NCBI GenBank assembly: GCA_021162265.1
Contig: JAGGZA010000074.1
Span: forward strand, 1-15,064
Reading direction: 5' to 3'
Source: Candidatus Aerophobota bacterium
GTDB taxonomy: Bacteria; Aerophobota; Aerophobia; Aerophobales; B3-G15
DNA length: 15,064 bases
Below the pieces are notes generated by a model, which saw nothing but the letters and a program-made list of their open reading frames with translations, made no database searches and was not told where the DNA came from. The position numbers and the translations under genes were made by a program. Position 1 is the stretch's first letter, and each line of letters begins with the position of its first letter. Below, in pieces: positions 6,105 through 14,971 of the stretch.

Positions 6105-8729
6105 ATGCAGGCTGATGAGATAAGATTTAAATTTCTGGATTTTTTCAGGAGAAAAGGGCATCTTGTACATCCTTCCTCACCTCTTGCTACGCAGGATCCA
6201 GAGCTACTTTTTACTATAGCGGGAATGGTTCCATTTAAGGTTTTCTTTTTAGGCAAGAAAAGACCCCCTGCTTCTCGTATTACTTCCTGTCAGCTATGTT
6301 TTCGCACCAATGATCTTGAGAGGGTAGGGCAGACCTGTTATCATCATACCTTTTTTGAAATGTTAGGAAATTTTTCTTTTGGTGATTATTTTAAAAACGA
6401 AGCCTGTGAGTGGGCTCTTGAATTTGTTACAGGGGAGCTTGGTATACCTTTTGAGAGGTTATGGGTTACGGTATTTGAAGAAGATGATGAGACAGCCTCT
6501 ATATGGAAAAGTTTGGGTTTTTCTCCTTCAAGAATAATAAGGAAAGGTGAGGAGGATAATTTTTGGGCAGCAGGAGAGGTTGGTCCCTGCGGACCGGATA
6601 CAGAGATTTTTTTTGATAGGGGCAAGGAAATGGGGTGTAAAGGTGGATGTGAGCCCGGGTGTAATAAGTGTTCAAGATGGGTGGAAATATGGAATCTTGT
6701 CTTTATGCAGTATGAGAGAGACACATCAGGAAAGCTTTCTCCTTTACCCTCCAAGAATGTGGATACAGGAATGGGGCTGGAAAGAGTAGCTACTGTTGTT
6801 CAGGGGGTAACCGATGACTATCATACTGACCTTTTTTATCCTCTTTATGAGTGGTTAAAAAAAATTTCTCCTTTAAAGGAGTATGATGAAAAAGCACTTA
6901 GAGTTATAAGTGATCACTTAAGGGGAGTTACTTTCCTGTTAGAGGAAGGTATTATGCCCTCCAATGTGGGAAGGGGATACATCGTAAGAAGAGTATTGCG
7001 TAGAGCTTCTCGCTATGGGAAAAGACTTGGCTTAAATGAGCCTTTTCTTTATAAAGGGGTGCCGGTAGTAATAAAGATAATGGGGAGGGCTTATCCTGAG
7101 ATTAAGAGGAAAGAGGAAGAGATTGCAAAACTTATAAAAATGGAGGAAGAAATTTTTCAGAGTACACTCTCACGGGGGCTCTCTATTTTGGAAGAAATTA
7201 TTGAGGAGATTAAATCTTCCGGGCAGAAGATATTATCTGGTGAGAGTGTTTTCAAGATGTATGATACCTATGGGTTTCCCCTGGAGTTAACAAAGGAGAT
7301 AGCTCTTGAGGCTGGCTTAAGTTTAGATGAGGAGGGTTTCCGAAAACTTATGGAAAAGCAGAGAGAAAAGGCAAGGGCAAGCTCCAGTGTAAAGGCGGGG
7401 ATGCATTATACTTCTTCTTTTATGAGTATGGTGGAGAAGGAATGCTCCCCTGGAGAAGGAGGGGTTTTTGTTGGTTATAAAATGCTTTCTACGCAGGCTA
7501 CTTTGCTTGCTATAATAAAGGACAACGAATTAAAAGAGAGGATAGGAGAAGGAGAAGAAGGTGAGGTTATTTTTTCTAAGACGCCTTTTTATCCTGAAGG
7601 TGGAGGGCAGATAGCAGATAAAGGTGAGATTTTTTCTCCCGGTGCTCACGCCAGGGTAATTAATGTTACAAGAGGTGGAAATTTAATTTTTCATCGAATA
7701 AGAGTGGAAAAGGGAGAATTTAAAAAGGGAGATGAGGTGAAGATGGTGGTTGACAGGGAGAAAAGACAGGCTGTTGCTCGTTCTCATACTGCCACGCATC
7801 TTTTACATGCAGCTTTGCGTAGAGTTTTGGATAAGGATATTAAGCAAAGTGGTTCTCTGGTGGAGGAAGAAAGGTTGAGATTTGATTTTACTTATCCTTT
7901 TCCTGTAGAGAAAGATAAGCTAAGGGAAATATCTCTTTTAATTAATCAAAAGATAAGAGATGATGTTTTAATTAAGACCGAGGAGATGAGCCTTCAGGAG
8001 GCACGCAGGAGAGGGGCTACAGCACTTTTCGAGGAAAAATATGAGGAAAAAGTTAGAGTGGTTAGTATAGGGAATTTTAGTATGGAGGTGTGTGGAGGAA
8101 CTCATCTTTCTCGCACAGGAGAAATGGGTACTTTTCAAATTGTTTCTGAAAGTGGAGTTTCTGCAGGAGTGCGTAGAATTGAAGCTCTTTGTGGAGAAAA
8201 GGCTCTTTTGTGGTTAATGGATAGAAAGCAGAAGGTGGAAGAGATAATGCAGCTTCTCTCTGCAAAAGAGGGAGAAATTGTTGATAAAATAAAAAATATG
8301 AATAGGGAAGTTTCTATTTTGAGGAAAAAAATAGAAGAGGTTCAAAAAGAGCTTCTTGAAGAAAAGCTTAAAACTGTTGCTGAGAGGGTCTGTGAGATTA
8401 AGGGTGTTAAAGTTTGTGCAGAGGAGATTAAAGGTGTATCCTCTTCCCTCTTGCGTCAGGCTGCTGAGAATCTAAGAAATAAGTTGAAAGAAGCTGTGGT
8501 TGTTCTTTCCTGCTCTGATGAAAAGAAGGCTTTTATTGTGATTGCCTCCTCCAGGAAAGATTTACCAGCGAATTATTTAATAAAAAAACTTTCCTATCTC
8601 ACCGGAGGAAGTGGAGGAGGGAGATGGGATTTTGCTCAAGGAGGCACATCTCACCCTGAGAAGATTAAAGAGGCGCTTCAGAAATTTCCCGAAATTGTCA
8701 GAGAAGCGATAAATAAAAAAATTTTTTAG
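6105..8729 (+). CDS. alaS: Alanyl-tRNA synthetase
   Basis: AlaRS charges tRNA-Ala and clears mischarged Ser- and Gly-tRNA-Ala. The 874-residue protein, a normal family length, has the class II core (1-about 245; LFTIAGMVPFK, then RTNDLERVGQTCYHHTFFEM), a tRNA-recognition helical domain, the editing domain with HTATH (561-565) and CGGTH (663-667) as its zinc-binding histidines and cysteine, a coiled-coil segment at about 705-765 and a C-Ala domain with GGSGGGRWDFAQGG (834-847). A cysteine cluster at 178-189 is a common AlaRS insertion. The reading frame is open from a GTG at 6090, but ATG 6105 was chosen because GGAGG at 6092-6096 sits 8 nt before it and homologues begin at this point. It follows priA by 24 nt and probably shares its transcript. 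Confidence 0.97.
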   Translation: MQADEIRFKFLDFFRRKGHLVHPSSPLATQDPELLFTIAGMVPFKVFFLGKKRPPASRITSCQLCFRTNDLERVGQTCYHHTFFEMLGNFSFGDYFKNEACEWALEFVTGELGIPFERLWVTVFEEDDETASIWKSLGFSPSRIIRKGEEDNFWAAGEVGPCGPDTEIFFDRGKEMGCKGGCEPGCNKCSRWVEIWNLVFMQYERDTSGKLSPLPSKNVDTGMGLERVATVVQGVTDDYHTDLFYPLYEWLKKISPLKEYDEKALRVISDHLRGVTFLLEEGIMPSNVGRGYIVRRVLRRASRYGKRLGLNEPFLYKGVPVVIKIMGRAYPEIKRKEEEIAKLIKMEEEIFQSTLSRGLSILEEIIEEIKSSGQKILSGESVFKMYDTYGFPLELTKEIALEAGLSLDEEGFRKLMEKQREKARASSSVKAGMHYTSSFMSMVEKECSPGEGGVFVGYKMLSTQATLLAIIKDNELKERIGEGEEGEVIFSKTPFYPEGGGQIADKGEIFSPGAHARVINVTRGGNLIFHRIRVEKGEFKKGDEVKMVVDREKRQAVARSHTATHLLHAALRRVLDKDIKQSGSLVEEERLRFDFTYPFPVEKDKLREISLLINQKIRDDVLIKTEEMSLQEARRRGATALFEEKYEEKVRVVSIGNFSMEVCGGTHLSRTGEMGTFQIVSESGVSAGVRRIEALCGEKALLWLMDRKQKVEEIMQLLSAKEGEIVDKIKNMNREVSILRKKIEEVQKELLEEKLKTVAERVCEIKGVKVCAEEIKGVSSSLLRQAAENLRNKLKEAVVVLSCSDEKKAFIVIASSRKDLPANYLIKKLSYLTGGSGGGRWDFAQGGTSHPEKIKEALQKFPEIVREAINKKIF

Positions 8730-8776
8730 CCTTTGTCCTGTATCGGTAACGACTGGATGATACTGTAGATATCTGA

Positions 8777-8848
8777 AGCTGACGGAGGGATTCGAACCCC
8801 CAACCTGCTGATTACAAATCAGCTGCTCTACCGTTGAGCTACGTCAGC
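8777..8848 (-). tRNA. tRNA-Thr (anticodon UGU)
   Basis: The complementary strand folds into a full cloverleaf: a perfect seven-pair acceptor stem GCTGACG/CGTCAGC, a D-arm GCTC/GAGC with a seven-nt loop containing GG, an anticodon stem GCTGA/TCAGC with loop TTTGTAA, a five-nt variable region and a T-arm with TTCGAAT. Loop position 33 is T and positions 34-36 are TGT, which read ACA threonine codons. The 3' CCA is not encoded (TTC follows acceptor-stem position 72), so a CCA-adding enzyme is needed. The gene begins 41 nt after the end of cysS on the same strand and may be processed from the cysS operon transcript. Confidence 0.95.
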
Positions 8849-8889
8849 ATGAAATATAGTTTAATTATTTTTGAAGGCTTGTCCAGAGA

Positions 8890-10323
8890 TTATTTTTTCT
8901 CTGGTAAGGCGAGAAAGGTTCTCCATACAGTTTTATCCTTTTTATCCTCAAGTTTTATTCCTACCTCCTGTAACTTCTCACGAATTAAATCTGCCAGGTC
9001 CCATCTTTTTTCTCTACGAAGGATATTCCTTACATCTATTAAGATTTGTATAAGTTTGTCGGTTTTAGTTTCCAGTTTATTTCCCTCTTTCTGGAAAAGA
9101 CCCAGTATTTTCCCTGCTTTCCTTATCTGATGTGCTATATAGTAAAGTGTAGTTTTGGAGGAATCATCCAGAGGATTTTCCATAATACTATTAGCTTCCT
9201 TTACCAGTTCAAATATAGCAGCAAAAGCAGATGGAGTATTAAAATCATCATCCATAGAGTCAAAGAATTTGTCAGAGAGTCTCTTTACTCCTGGAGAGAT
9301 ATTTTTTAATGTGAACTTTTTATCTTCTTCCACGATGGCTTCTTCTATTCTTTCCAGAACGTTATATATCCTCTCAAGAGAGGATGTTGCCTCATTTAAG
9401 CCTTCTTCACTGTAGTTAAGCGGACTTCTGTAGTGAACAGAAAGAAGGTAATACCTTACAACCTCACCCCCGTATTTTTCCAGAGCTTCAGATAGGGTGA
9501 CGAAATTCCCGGCAGATTTTGCCATCTTTTGTTCGTTTATAGTGACAAGACCGTTATGGACCCAGAAACGAGCAAATTTTTTTCCTGTTGCTGCTTCTGA
9601 TTGAGCTATCTCATTTTCGTGATGAGGGAAAATAAGGTCTTTACCTCCTCCATGCAAGTCTATGCTTTCTCCCAGATACCTCATAGCCATAGCTGAGCAT
9701 TCAATGTGCCATCCCGGTCTTCCTCTTCCCCAGGGGCTGTCCCATGAGGGTTCCCCTTCTTTTGCTTTCTTCCATAGAGCAAAATCAAAGGGATTTTCTT
9801 TTTTCTCATCTACATCTATTCTTACCCCCGCAAGGAGCTCCGTAAGGGATTGCCCTGATAGCTTACCGTAGTCCGGAAATTTTTTCACCCTAAAAAACAC
9901 ATCACCATCTTTTTCATAAGCTATGCCTTTTTCTTCCAGTTTTTTTATAAGCTCAATAATTTCCCTTATGTGTTCTGTAGCCCGGGGATAAAAACTTGCT
10001 CTTTTAACACCTAATTTTTCCATTTGCTCAAAATACTCACCAATAAATCTTTCAGCGAGGTTAAATATAGTTGTATTGAGTTCTCTTGCTCTTTTTATCA
10101 TTTTATCATCTACATCAGTAAAATTGGTAACATAGGTAACTTTGTATCCTTTGTACTCAAGATATCTGAATATTGTGTCAAATACAACCGCTGCCCGGGC
10201 ATGTCCGAGATGTAGTTTATCATAAAGAGTTACACCACATACATACATTCTTACCTGCTTGTCCTTAAGAGGAGAAAACTCCTCTTTTTTTCTTGTTAGA
10301 GTATTATATATTCTTAGTCCCAT
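8890..10323 (-). CDS. cysS: Cysteinyl-tRNA synthetase
   Basis: This class I monomeric synthetase charges tRNA-Cys. The 477-residue protein shows the HIGH-type signature HLGH (38-41), the KMSKS-type loop KMAKS (266-270) and the zinc ligands that select cysteine: C29, C209, H234 and E238. The segment GWHIECSAMAMRYLG (204-218) and HGGGKDLIFPHHENE (224-238) are hallmark blocks. A helical anticodon-binding region and a short C-terminal domain follow. The start ATG 10323 has TGAGGTAG at 10328-10335 on the complementary strand. The gene overlaps the end of ispF by 20 nt in another frame, so translation is likely coupled. In Bacillus, gltX and cysE lie between ispF and cysS; both are absent here. Confidence 0.97.
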   Translation of the reverse strand: MGLRIYNTLTRKKEEFSPLKDKQVRMYVCGVTLYDKLHLGHARAAVVFDTIFRYLEYKGYKVTYVTNFTDVDDKMIKRARELNTTIFNLAERFIGEYFEQMEKLGVKRASFYPRATEHIREIIELIKKLEEKGIAYEKDGDVFFRVKKFPDYGKLSGQSLTELLAGVRIDVDEKKENPFDFALWKKAKEGEPSWDSPWGRGRPGWHIECSAMAMRYLGESIDLHGGGKDLIFPHHENEIAQSEAATGKKFARFWVHNGLVTINEQKMAKSAGNFVTLSEALEKYGGEVVRYYLLSVHYRSPLNYSEEGLNEATSSLERIYNVLERIEEAIVEEDKKFTLKNISPGVKRLSDKFFDSMDDDFNTPSAFAAIFELVKEANSIMENPLDDSSKTTLYYIAHQIRKAGKILGLFQKEGNKLETKTDKLIQILIDVRNILRREKRWDLADLIREKLQEVGIKLEDKKDKTVWRTFLALPEKK

Positions 10324-10795
10324 TTTCTACCTCAATAGTGGCAATGGATAAACAGGCTATGCCCTTTTTTTCTCCAAGAAAACCTAATCCCTCGGGACTT
10401 GTTGCTTTTATTCCTACCTGGTCTTTTCTTATTTTAAGGGTTCTGGCAATGCTATCTTTTATTTGAGGGATATAGGCACTTAGTACAGGTTCCTGAGCTA
10501 TAATAGTAGAATCCACATTAACTATTATAAATTTTTTATCTGTTAAAATTTTAAGAATTTTTTTTAAAAGATTCAAGCTACATATCCCCTTATACTCTGG
10601 ATCGCTGTCAGGGAAGTGATAACCAAGATCTCTTTCTCCACAGGCTCCTAAAAGAGAGTCTGCTATGCTGTGAGAAAGAACGTCAGCGTCAGAATGACCT
10701 GCGAGTCCAAGCTTATAGGGTATAGTTATACCCCCTAAGATTAGCTTTCTTCCCGGGACAAGAGGATGTACGTCGTATCCTATGCCTGTTCTCAT
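10304..10795 (-). CDS. ispF: 2-C-methyl-D-erythritol 2,4-cyclodiphosphate synthase
   Basis: IspF catalyses the MEP pathway step that cyclises 4-diphosphocytidyl-2-C-methyl-D-erythritol 2-phosphate and releases CMP. The 163-residue length is typical. The metal ligands are visible as D8 and H10 in GIGYDVH (4-10) and H42 in the block GHSDADVLSHSIAD (33-46). The family block ATSPEGLGFLGEKKGIA (131-147) is also present. The ATG overlaps the ispD stop in an ATGA arrangement (4 nt), and no strong ribosome binding site is seen, so reinitiation after ispD is likely. Its own end overlaps cysS by 20 nt. Adjacent ispD and ispF supply consecutive or near-consecutive steps of the pathway, and fused forms exist in other bacteria. 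Confidence 0.97.
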   Translation of the reverse strand: MRTGIGYDVHPLVPGRKLILGGITIPYKLGLAGHSDADVLSHSIADSLLGACGERDLGYHFPDSDPEYKGICSLNLLKKILKILTDKKFIIVNVDSTIIAQEPVLSAYIPQIKDSIARTLKIRKDQVGIKATSPEGLGFLGEKKGIACLSIATIEVENGTKNI

Positions 10796-11487
10796 ATCTT
10801 TTTTTGTTCTTCTTTCAATAGCATCTCTGCCAGTTTAAAATCAAAGCATGTGGTTATTTTTATATTTTTTTCTTCTCCAGGGATTATATATACCTTTTCT
10901 CCTAATTTTTCTAAAATTCCAGCATCATCACTCTGTTTTAAGTTACTTGATCTTGCCATTTTGTGAGCGTTTTTTATCAGTTCGTACTTAAATCCCTGAG
11001 GGGTCTGGATAAGATAAAGTTTTTCCCGGGACAGAGTTTTTAAGACAAGGTTTCCTTTACTCTTTTCCTTGATAGTTTCCTTAATAGGTACTCCCGGGAC
11101 AACTGCTCCATATATCTTTGTTTGTTGAATAACTGATGTAATAAGAGAGGTGGAAACAAGAGGTCTCACTCCATCATGAATAAGCACTATATAGGTATCC
11201 TCATCTACAGCACAAAGACCTTCGTACACAGAATCCGTTCTTTCTTTTCCTCCCTCCACAATTGTCTTTAGTTTTCTGTATTTTGATAGTGAGAGTTTTT
11301 CCTCTGCCTGTTTTTTCATCCCCTCAGGAACTACGAGGATAATAAAATTTATCAGATGACATGCTTCAAACCTGTCCAGGGTCCACTCAACAATAGGCTT
11401 CCCTGCTATAGGACAGAATTGCTTGGGCTGGGCGTTTCCGAATCTTATTCCTCTCCCTCCGGCGGCTATCACCACCCCTATCTTCAC
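10792..11487 (-). CDS. ispD: 2-C-methyl-D-erythritol 4-phosphate cytidylyltransferase
   Basis: IspD transfers CMP from CTP to 2-C-methyl-D-erythritol 4-phosphate in the MEP isoprenoid pathway. The 231-residue protein has the nucleotide-binding start VVIAAGGRGIRFG (5-17) with R15 and K22 at the positions of the catalytic pair, then QPKQF (20-24), IHDGVRPLVS (103-112), LYLIQTPQGF (157-166), QSDDAGILE (185-193) and PGEEKNIKIT (203-212). The start is GTG at 11487, inside a GTGA overlap with the stop of the upstream PIN/TRAM gene, with GGAG about 9 nt before it. Its length is normal, and its neighbour ispF acts two steps later in the same pathway. Confidence 0.97.
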   Translation of the reverse strand: MKIGVVIAAGGRGIRFGNAQPKQFCPIAGKPIVEWTLDRFEACHLINFIILVVPEGMKKQAEEKLSLSKYRKLKTIVEGGKERTDSVYEGLCAVDEDTYIVLIHDGVRPLVSTSLITSVIQQTKIYGAVVPGVPIKETIKEKSKGNLVLKTLSREKLYLIQTPQGFKYELIKNAHKMARSSNLKQSDDAGILEKLGEKVYIIPGEEKNIKITTCFDFKLAEMLLKEEQKKI

Positions 11488-12518
11488 TTGTTCTTACTCC
11501 GGAACTTTCTTTTTTCCTTCTCACTTTCTTCCTTTACCTCTGTAAAAATCATCTTGCCAGTTGTAGTCTGGAGAACAGATGTAACTGTTACCTCCGTCTC
11601 TTTCCCTATATACTTTTTGCCACCTTCCACTACGACCATTGTTCCATCCTCAAGGTAGGCTACCCCTTGATTCGGGTTTTCTCCTTCTTTAATAATATTT
11701 ATTCTTAAAGATTCTCCCGGGAGAAGAATTGGTTTTAGAGCTGTAGCAAGTTCATTTATATTTAACACTTTTATGTTTTGTATCTTGGCTACTTTCTTAA
11801 GATTATAGTCATTGGTGACAATTTTAGCGTCCATTGTTTTTGCAAGGCGGATTAGTTTGCTATCAACCTCGGGAACTTCAGGAAAATCGGTATCAACTAT
11901 CTCTACAGGGATAAACTCTTGATTTTGAAGTTTGTTTATTATGTCAAGCCCCCTTTTTCCTCGGGCTCTTTTTGTTGAAGAAGGCGAATCTGCAATTTGT
12001 TGCACTTCAGCGAGAACAAATTGAGGTATAATTAAGACTCCCTCTATGAAATCTGTCTCACAAATCTCGGCTATTCTACCGTCAATTATTACCGAAGTAT
12101 CAAGTATTTTATATCCCCCTTCATGGATTTGTGTTTTTTTACCGGTAAGATGAGAGACAAAACCAAATATATCTTCATCTCTCTTTAATCCAACAGTTAG
12201 CCCAACAGAAGCACAAACCAGGTTCGCTCCAAGTAGAATCCAGGGCGAAAATCCCTTTAAATCGGTAATAAGCAAAAGTGGATAGGCTACAAGGTTTGCT
12301 ATTACAAGTCCTATTGCCAGCCCTATAACACCACTGACCAATTTACTTATGGATACTTTTGATAATCCTCTTTCCGCAATAACGACTATGGTAGCTATCC
12401 ATCCTCCAACAAGTGTATAAATCCAGGGATTTTTCCCCAGATCAACAGCTACACCATAGCAAACGGTAGCTACCAGAATTACAAATAACATACGCAGTCT
12501 TATTTGTTCAAAAACCAT
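11484..12518 (-). CDS. Membrane-anchored PIN/TRAM-domain protein (YacL type)
   Basis: The 344-residue protein matches the widespread YacL-like family. Four predicted membrane segments lie at about residues 8-26, 33-49, 58-84 and 92-110. A PIN nuclease fold follows (about 136-260) with acidic residues in the expected places: D140 in LDTSVIIDGR, E171 in LAEVQ, and D237 in TND. A TRAM RNA-binding domain is at about 265-330, and the last 15 residues are highly charged. PIN domains are usually metal-dependent ribonucleases and TRAM domains bind RNA, so a membrane-tethered RNA-processing role is inferred; the physiological substrate is not established. ATG 12518 has AGGAGG at 12529-12534 on the complementary strand. 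The linkage to disA and ispD is conserved in Firmicutes. Confidence 0.92.
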   Translation of the reverse strand: MVFEQIRLRMLFVILVATVCYGVAVDLGKNPWIYTLVGGWIATIVVIAERGLSKVSISKLVSGVIGLAIGLVIANLVAYPLLLITDLKGFSPWILLGANLVCASVGLTVGLKRDEDIFGFVSHLTGKKTQIHEGGYKILDTSVIIDGRIAEICETDFIEGVLIIPQFVLAEVQQIADSPSSTKRARGKRGLDIINKLQNQEFIPVEIVDTDFPEVPEVDSKLIRLAKTMDAKIVTNDYNLKKVAKIQNIKVLNINELATALKPILLPGESLRINIIKEGENPNQGVAYLEDGTMVVVEGGKKYIGKETEVTVTSVLQTTTGKMIFTEVKEESEKEKRKFRSKNK

Positions 12519-12547
12519 TGATTATTTTCCTCCTATAGTGTTAAAAT

Positions 12548-13612
12548 TTAGTATCTTTGAACGAGAGCTTTGTTTTTGATTCTCTCAAGTTCTACTTTAA
12601 TAGTTTGAGCTCTTTTATCTCCTACTTCATTAATTTCTGTTAATTCCAGGGGGGTAGCCTTCATAATATTATAAAGACTGCCAAAATAGTTAACGACATT
12701 GTCTATTACTATCTTGGGAAGGCGTGGTATTTTAGATAACACCCTGTATCCCTTAGGGAAAACAGTAAGGTCAAGACTCTCCGGTCTTGGTTCATACCCT
12801 AAACTTTCTATAATTGTGCTTGTTTCAAGAAGTTTATTTAAATCAAGTAAGTCCAGTTTTTCAATAGTTTTCTTGAAATCATCCTTTACATAATCCTTTA
12901 TTATCTGTTCTGTTTCCTCAACACAATTCCCGAGTATTTCTTTAAATTGAATTTCTACCAGTCTTGCCTCCTCTCCCAGCTCTATGAGGTATCTTTCTAC
13001 CTCCTCTTTAATTCTCTTTATAACTTCACCTTTTTGAACAACATTTACCACATGAGATAGTCTAACCTCATTTTTAAATTCCATCATGTCCAGCTCAACA
13101 AGAGCCGCATTAAAGGCTATTCTATATTTTTCCATAGTTTGCAGAGCCTGGGTTGATCTTCTAAGCAGCTCTGAGATAGGTTTTAATACATATTTGCTCT
13201 CTCCTTGATAAAGTGTTATTATACTTCTTGTTTCAGATATAGCAATTACAGGACAGCCTGTTTGTTTGGCCATTCTATCTGCACTTCTGTGTCTTGTTCC
13301 TCTTTCTTCTGTAGGGATTAGGTAATCAGGAATAAGCTGGGTGTTGGCATAAAGTATCTTTTTTGTATCACGAGACAGAATTATAGCCCCATCCATTTTA
13401 GCAAGCTCAGCAAGGGCTGTGGGAGTAAGAGGGCAGTTTACCTGGAATCCTCCATCAATTAGACTTAATACCTTTTCATTATCGCCAATGACAATTAACC
13501 CTCCTGTTCCCCTCTGAAGTATTATTTCCAATCCCTCTCTTAGATCGGTTCCAGGAGATACAAGTTTTAATAACTTCAGGAATTCTTCACTAAGTTCCTT
13601 GTCAACAGCCAA
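12548..13612 (-). CDS. disA: DNA integrity scanning protein DisA, diadenylate cyclase
   Basis: DisA makes cyclic di-AMP from two ATP and scans DNA; branched recombination structures inhibit its cyclase activity. The 354-residue protein has the DAC domain (about 1-150) with the DGA motif (74-76) and GTRHRS (105-110), the two signatures of the active site. A helical linker (about 150-285) follows, and then a C-terminal helix-hairpin-helix DNA-binding domain with EINEVGDKRAQTI (326-338). It starts with TTG at 13612, immediately after the radA stop (TAATTG), with GGGAGG at 13618-13623 on the complementary strand. No other suitable start lies before residue 73. Coupling to radA fits the physical and functional link known in Bacillus, where RadA modulates DisA. 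Confidence 0.97.
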   Translation of the reverse strand: MAVDKELSEEFLKLLKLVSPGTDLREGLEIILQRGTGGLIVIGDNEKVLSLIDGGFQVNCPLTPTALAELAKMDGAIILSRDTKKILYANTQLIPDYLIPTEERGTRHRSADRMAKQTGCPVIAISETRSIITLYQGESKYVLKPISELLRRSTQALQTMEKYRIAFNAALVELDMMEFKNEVRLSHVVNVVQKGEVIKRIKEEVERYLIELGEEARLVEIQFKEILGNCVEETEQIIKDYVKDDFKKTIEKLDLLDLNKLLETSTIIESLGYEPRPESLDLTVFPKGYRVLSKIPRLPKIVIDNVVNYFGSLYNIMKATPLELTEINEVGDKRAQTIKVELERIKNKALVQRY

Positions 13613-14971
13613 TTATTCCTCCCTTAGTCCTTCCTGAATAGCCTTTTCAATATTTTTGACTCCCACAAATTCTATCCCGTCTACTTTTTTTGCTTCACTT
13701 TGTCCCAGAAAAGGACCTATGCACCTTTTAAAACCCAGTTTTTTTGCTTCCCGAAGTCTTTGCTCTATAAATCCTACAGGTCTTATTTCACCAGTTAAGC
13801 CTATTTCTCCAACTGCAACAGTTTTTGATTTTACAGGTTTATTTTTAGCGCTGGAGGCGATAGAGAAGGCGATAGCCATATCGCATGCTGGCTCTTCTAC
13901 TTTTAACCCCCCTGCAACGTTTACATACACATCTTTTTGATAAAAATTAAATCCTCTTCTTTCCAGGACTGCAAGAAGCACGCATAGCCTGTTGTAGTCA
14001 ACTCCCTGAGTTATCCTTCTTGGAACGGCAAGATAGGACCTGTTCACCAACGACTGAATTTCTATTAAAAAAACCCTGCTGCCCTCAACAGCAGGTACCA
14101 CTGCCGTTCCAGGGACTTTGTTTTCTAAAAATGAGTTTGTAACAAAGAGGCTGGAGGAATCCACTACCTCCACAAGCCCCCTTTGGGTCATTTTAAATAT
14201 TCCTATCTCTGATGTAGGACCAAACCTGTTTTTTATAGCTCTTAAAATTCGGTACTGATAGTCTTTGCTACTTTCAAAATAAAGAACAGTGTCTACCATA
14301 TGCTCCATAATCCTTGGTCCAGCTATAGAACCATCTTTGGTCACATGACCTACAAGAAATATAACAATTCCCTTTTCTTTACCGATTCTTATAAGAGAGG
14401 AAGTACATTCCTTTACCTGAGAGATACTGCCAGGTGGAGAACCAAGACTATCCAGGTATACTGTTTGAATGGAGTCAATCACAACAACCTTTGGTTTGAG
14501 TTTTTCAATTTGCTCCTGGATAATATCAAGGTTATTTTCAGCCATAATGTATAAAAATGGCGATTTTACTCCAAGTCTGGTTGCTCTTATTTGAGTTTGC
14601 TGCAGGGATTCCTCACCTGACACATACAGAACGGAAGATTCCTTTGAGGATAATCTCTCTGCTACTTTTATAAGCAGGGTTGATTTACCTATCCCTGGTT
14701 CTCCTCCTACTAAAATTAAAGAGCCAGGTACAATTCCTCCCCCCAGCATTCTATCAAATTCCTCTATCTTGCTTGAGTATCTTTTTTCTTGAAAGGGAAG
14801 AATCTCGTTTATTGGCTTAGGAGGAGAAACCTGACCTAAAGAAAAAGTTGGTGTTGACGATTCCTTTTCTTCTATCATGCTATCCCATTCACCACACTCA
14901 GGACACCTTCCTGTCCATTTTAAAGCTGTATATCCACATACTTTACAAACAAACCTGCTTTTTTTAGCCAA
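13613..14971 (-). CDS. radA: DNA repair protein RadA/Sms, DnaB-like branch-migration helicase
   Basis: RadA promotes branch migration and D-loop extension during homologous recombination. The 452-residue protein has the full set of family parts: a four-cysteine zinc finger (C9, C12, C23, C26), a RecA-like ATPase with Walker A GEPGIGKST (90-98) and Walker B VVVIDS (162-167), the RadA-specific KNRFG motif (247-251) and a C-terminal Lon-protease-like domain (about 280-450) that is not expected to be proteolytic. The start is TTG at 14971, preceded by AGAGGG 7 nt away. The TTG lies within the last codons of the mreB-like gene, giving an 8-nt overlap. disA starts at the base after its stop. Confidence 0.97.
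   Translation of the reverse strand: MAKKSRFVCKVCGYTALKWTGRCPECGEWDSMIEEKESSTPTFSLGQVSPPKPINEILPFQEKRYSSKIEEFDRMLGGGIVPGSLILVGGEPGIGKSTLLIKVAERLSSKESSVLYVSGEESLQQTQIRATRLGVKSPFLYIMAENNLDIIQEQIEKLKPKVVVIDSIQTVYLDSLGSPPGSISQVKECTSSLIRIGKEKGIVIFLVGHVTKDGSIAGPRIMEHMVDTVLYFESSKDYQYRILRAIKNRFGPTSEIGIFKMTQRGLVEVVDSSSLFVTNSFLENKVPGTAVVPAVEGSRVFLIEIQSLVNRSYLAVPRRITQGVDYNRLCVLLAVLERRGFNFYQKDVYVNVAGGLKVEEPACDMAIAFSIASSAKNKPVKSKTVAVGEIGLTGEIRPVGFIEQRLREAKKLGFKRCIGPFLGQSEAKKVDGIEFVGVKNIEKAIQEGLREE

Noticed and set aside
6386..6754. 122-codon open frame on the minus strand inside alaS
   Set aside because: It is fully contained in a clearly conserved AlaRS catalytic domain, has no recognisable domain, and looks like a shadow frame.
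8738..8765. Inverted repeat GTATC/GATAC as a bidirectional terminator between alaS and tRNA-Thr
   Set aside because: The stem is only five base pairs with a 14-nt loop, AT-rich, and neither side is followed by a T-run at the right distance.
8834..9415. Several plus-strand open frames antisense to cysS
   Set aside because: They overlap one another and the well-conserved cysS gene, and the first overlaps the tRNA; there is no sign of independent coding.
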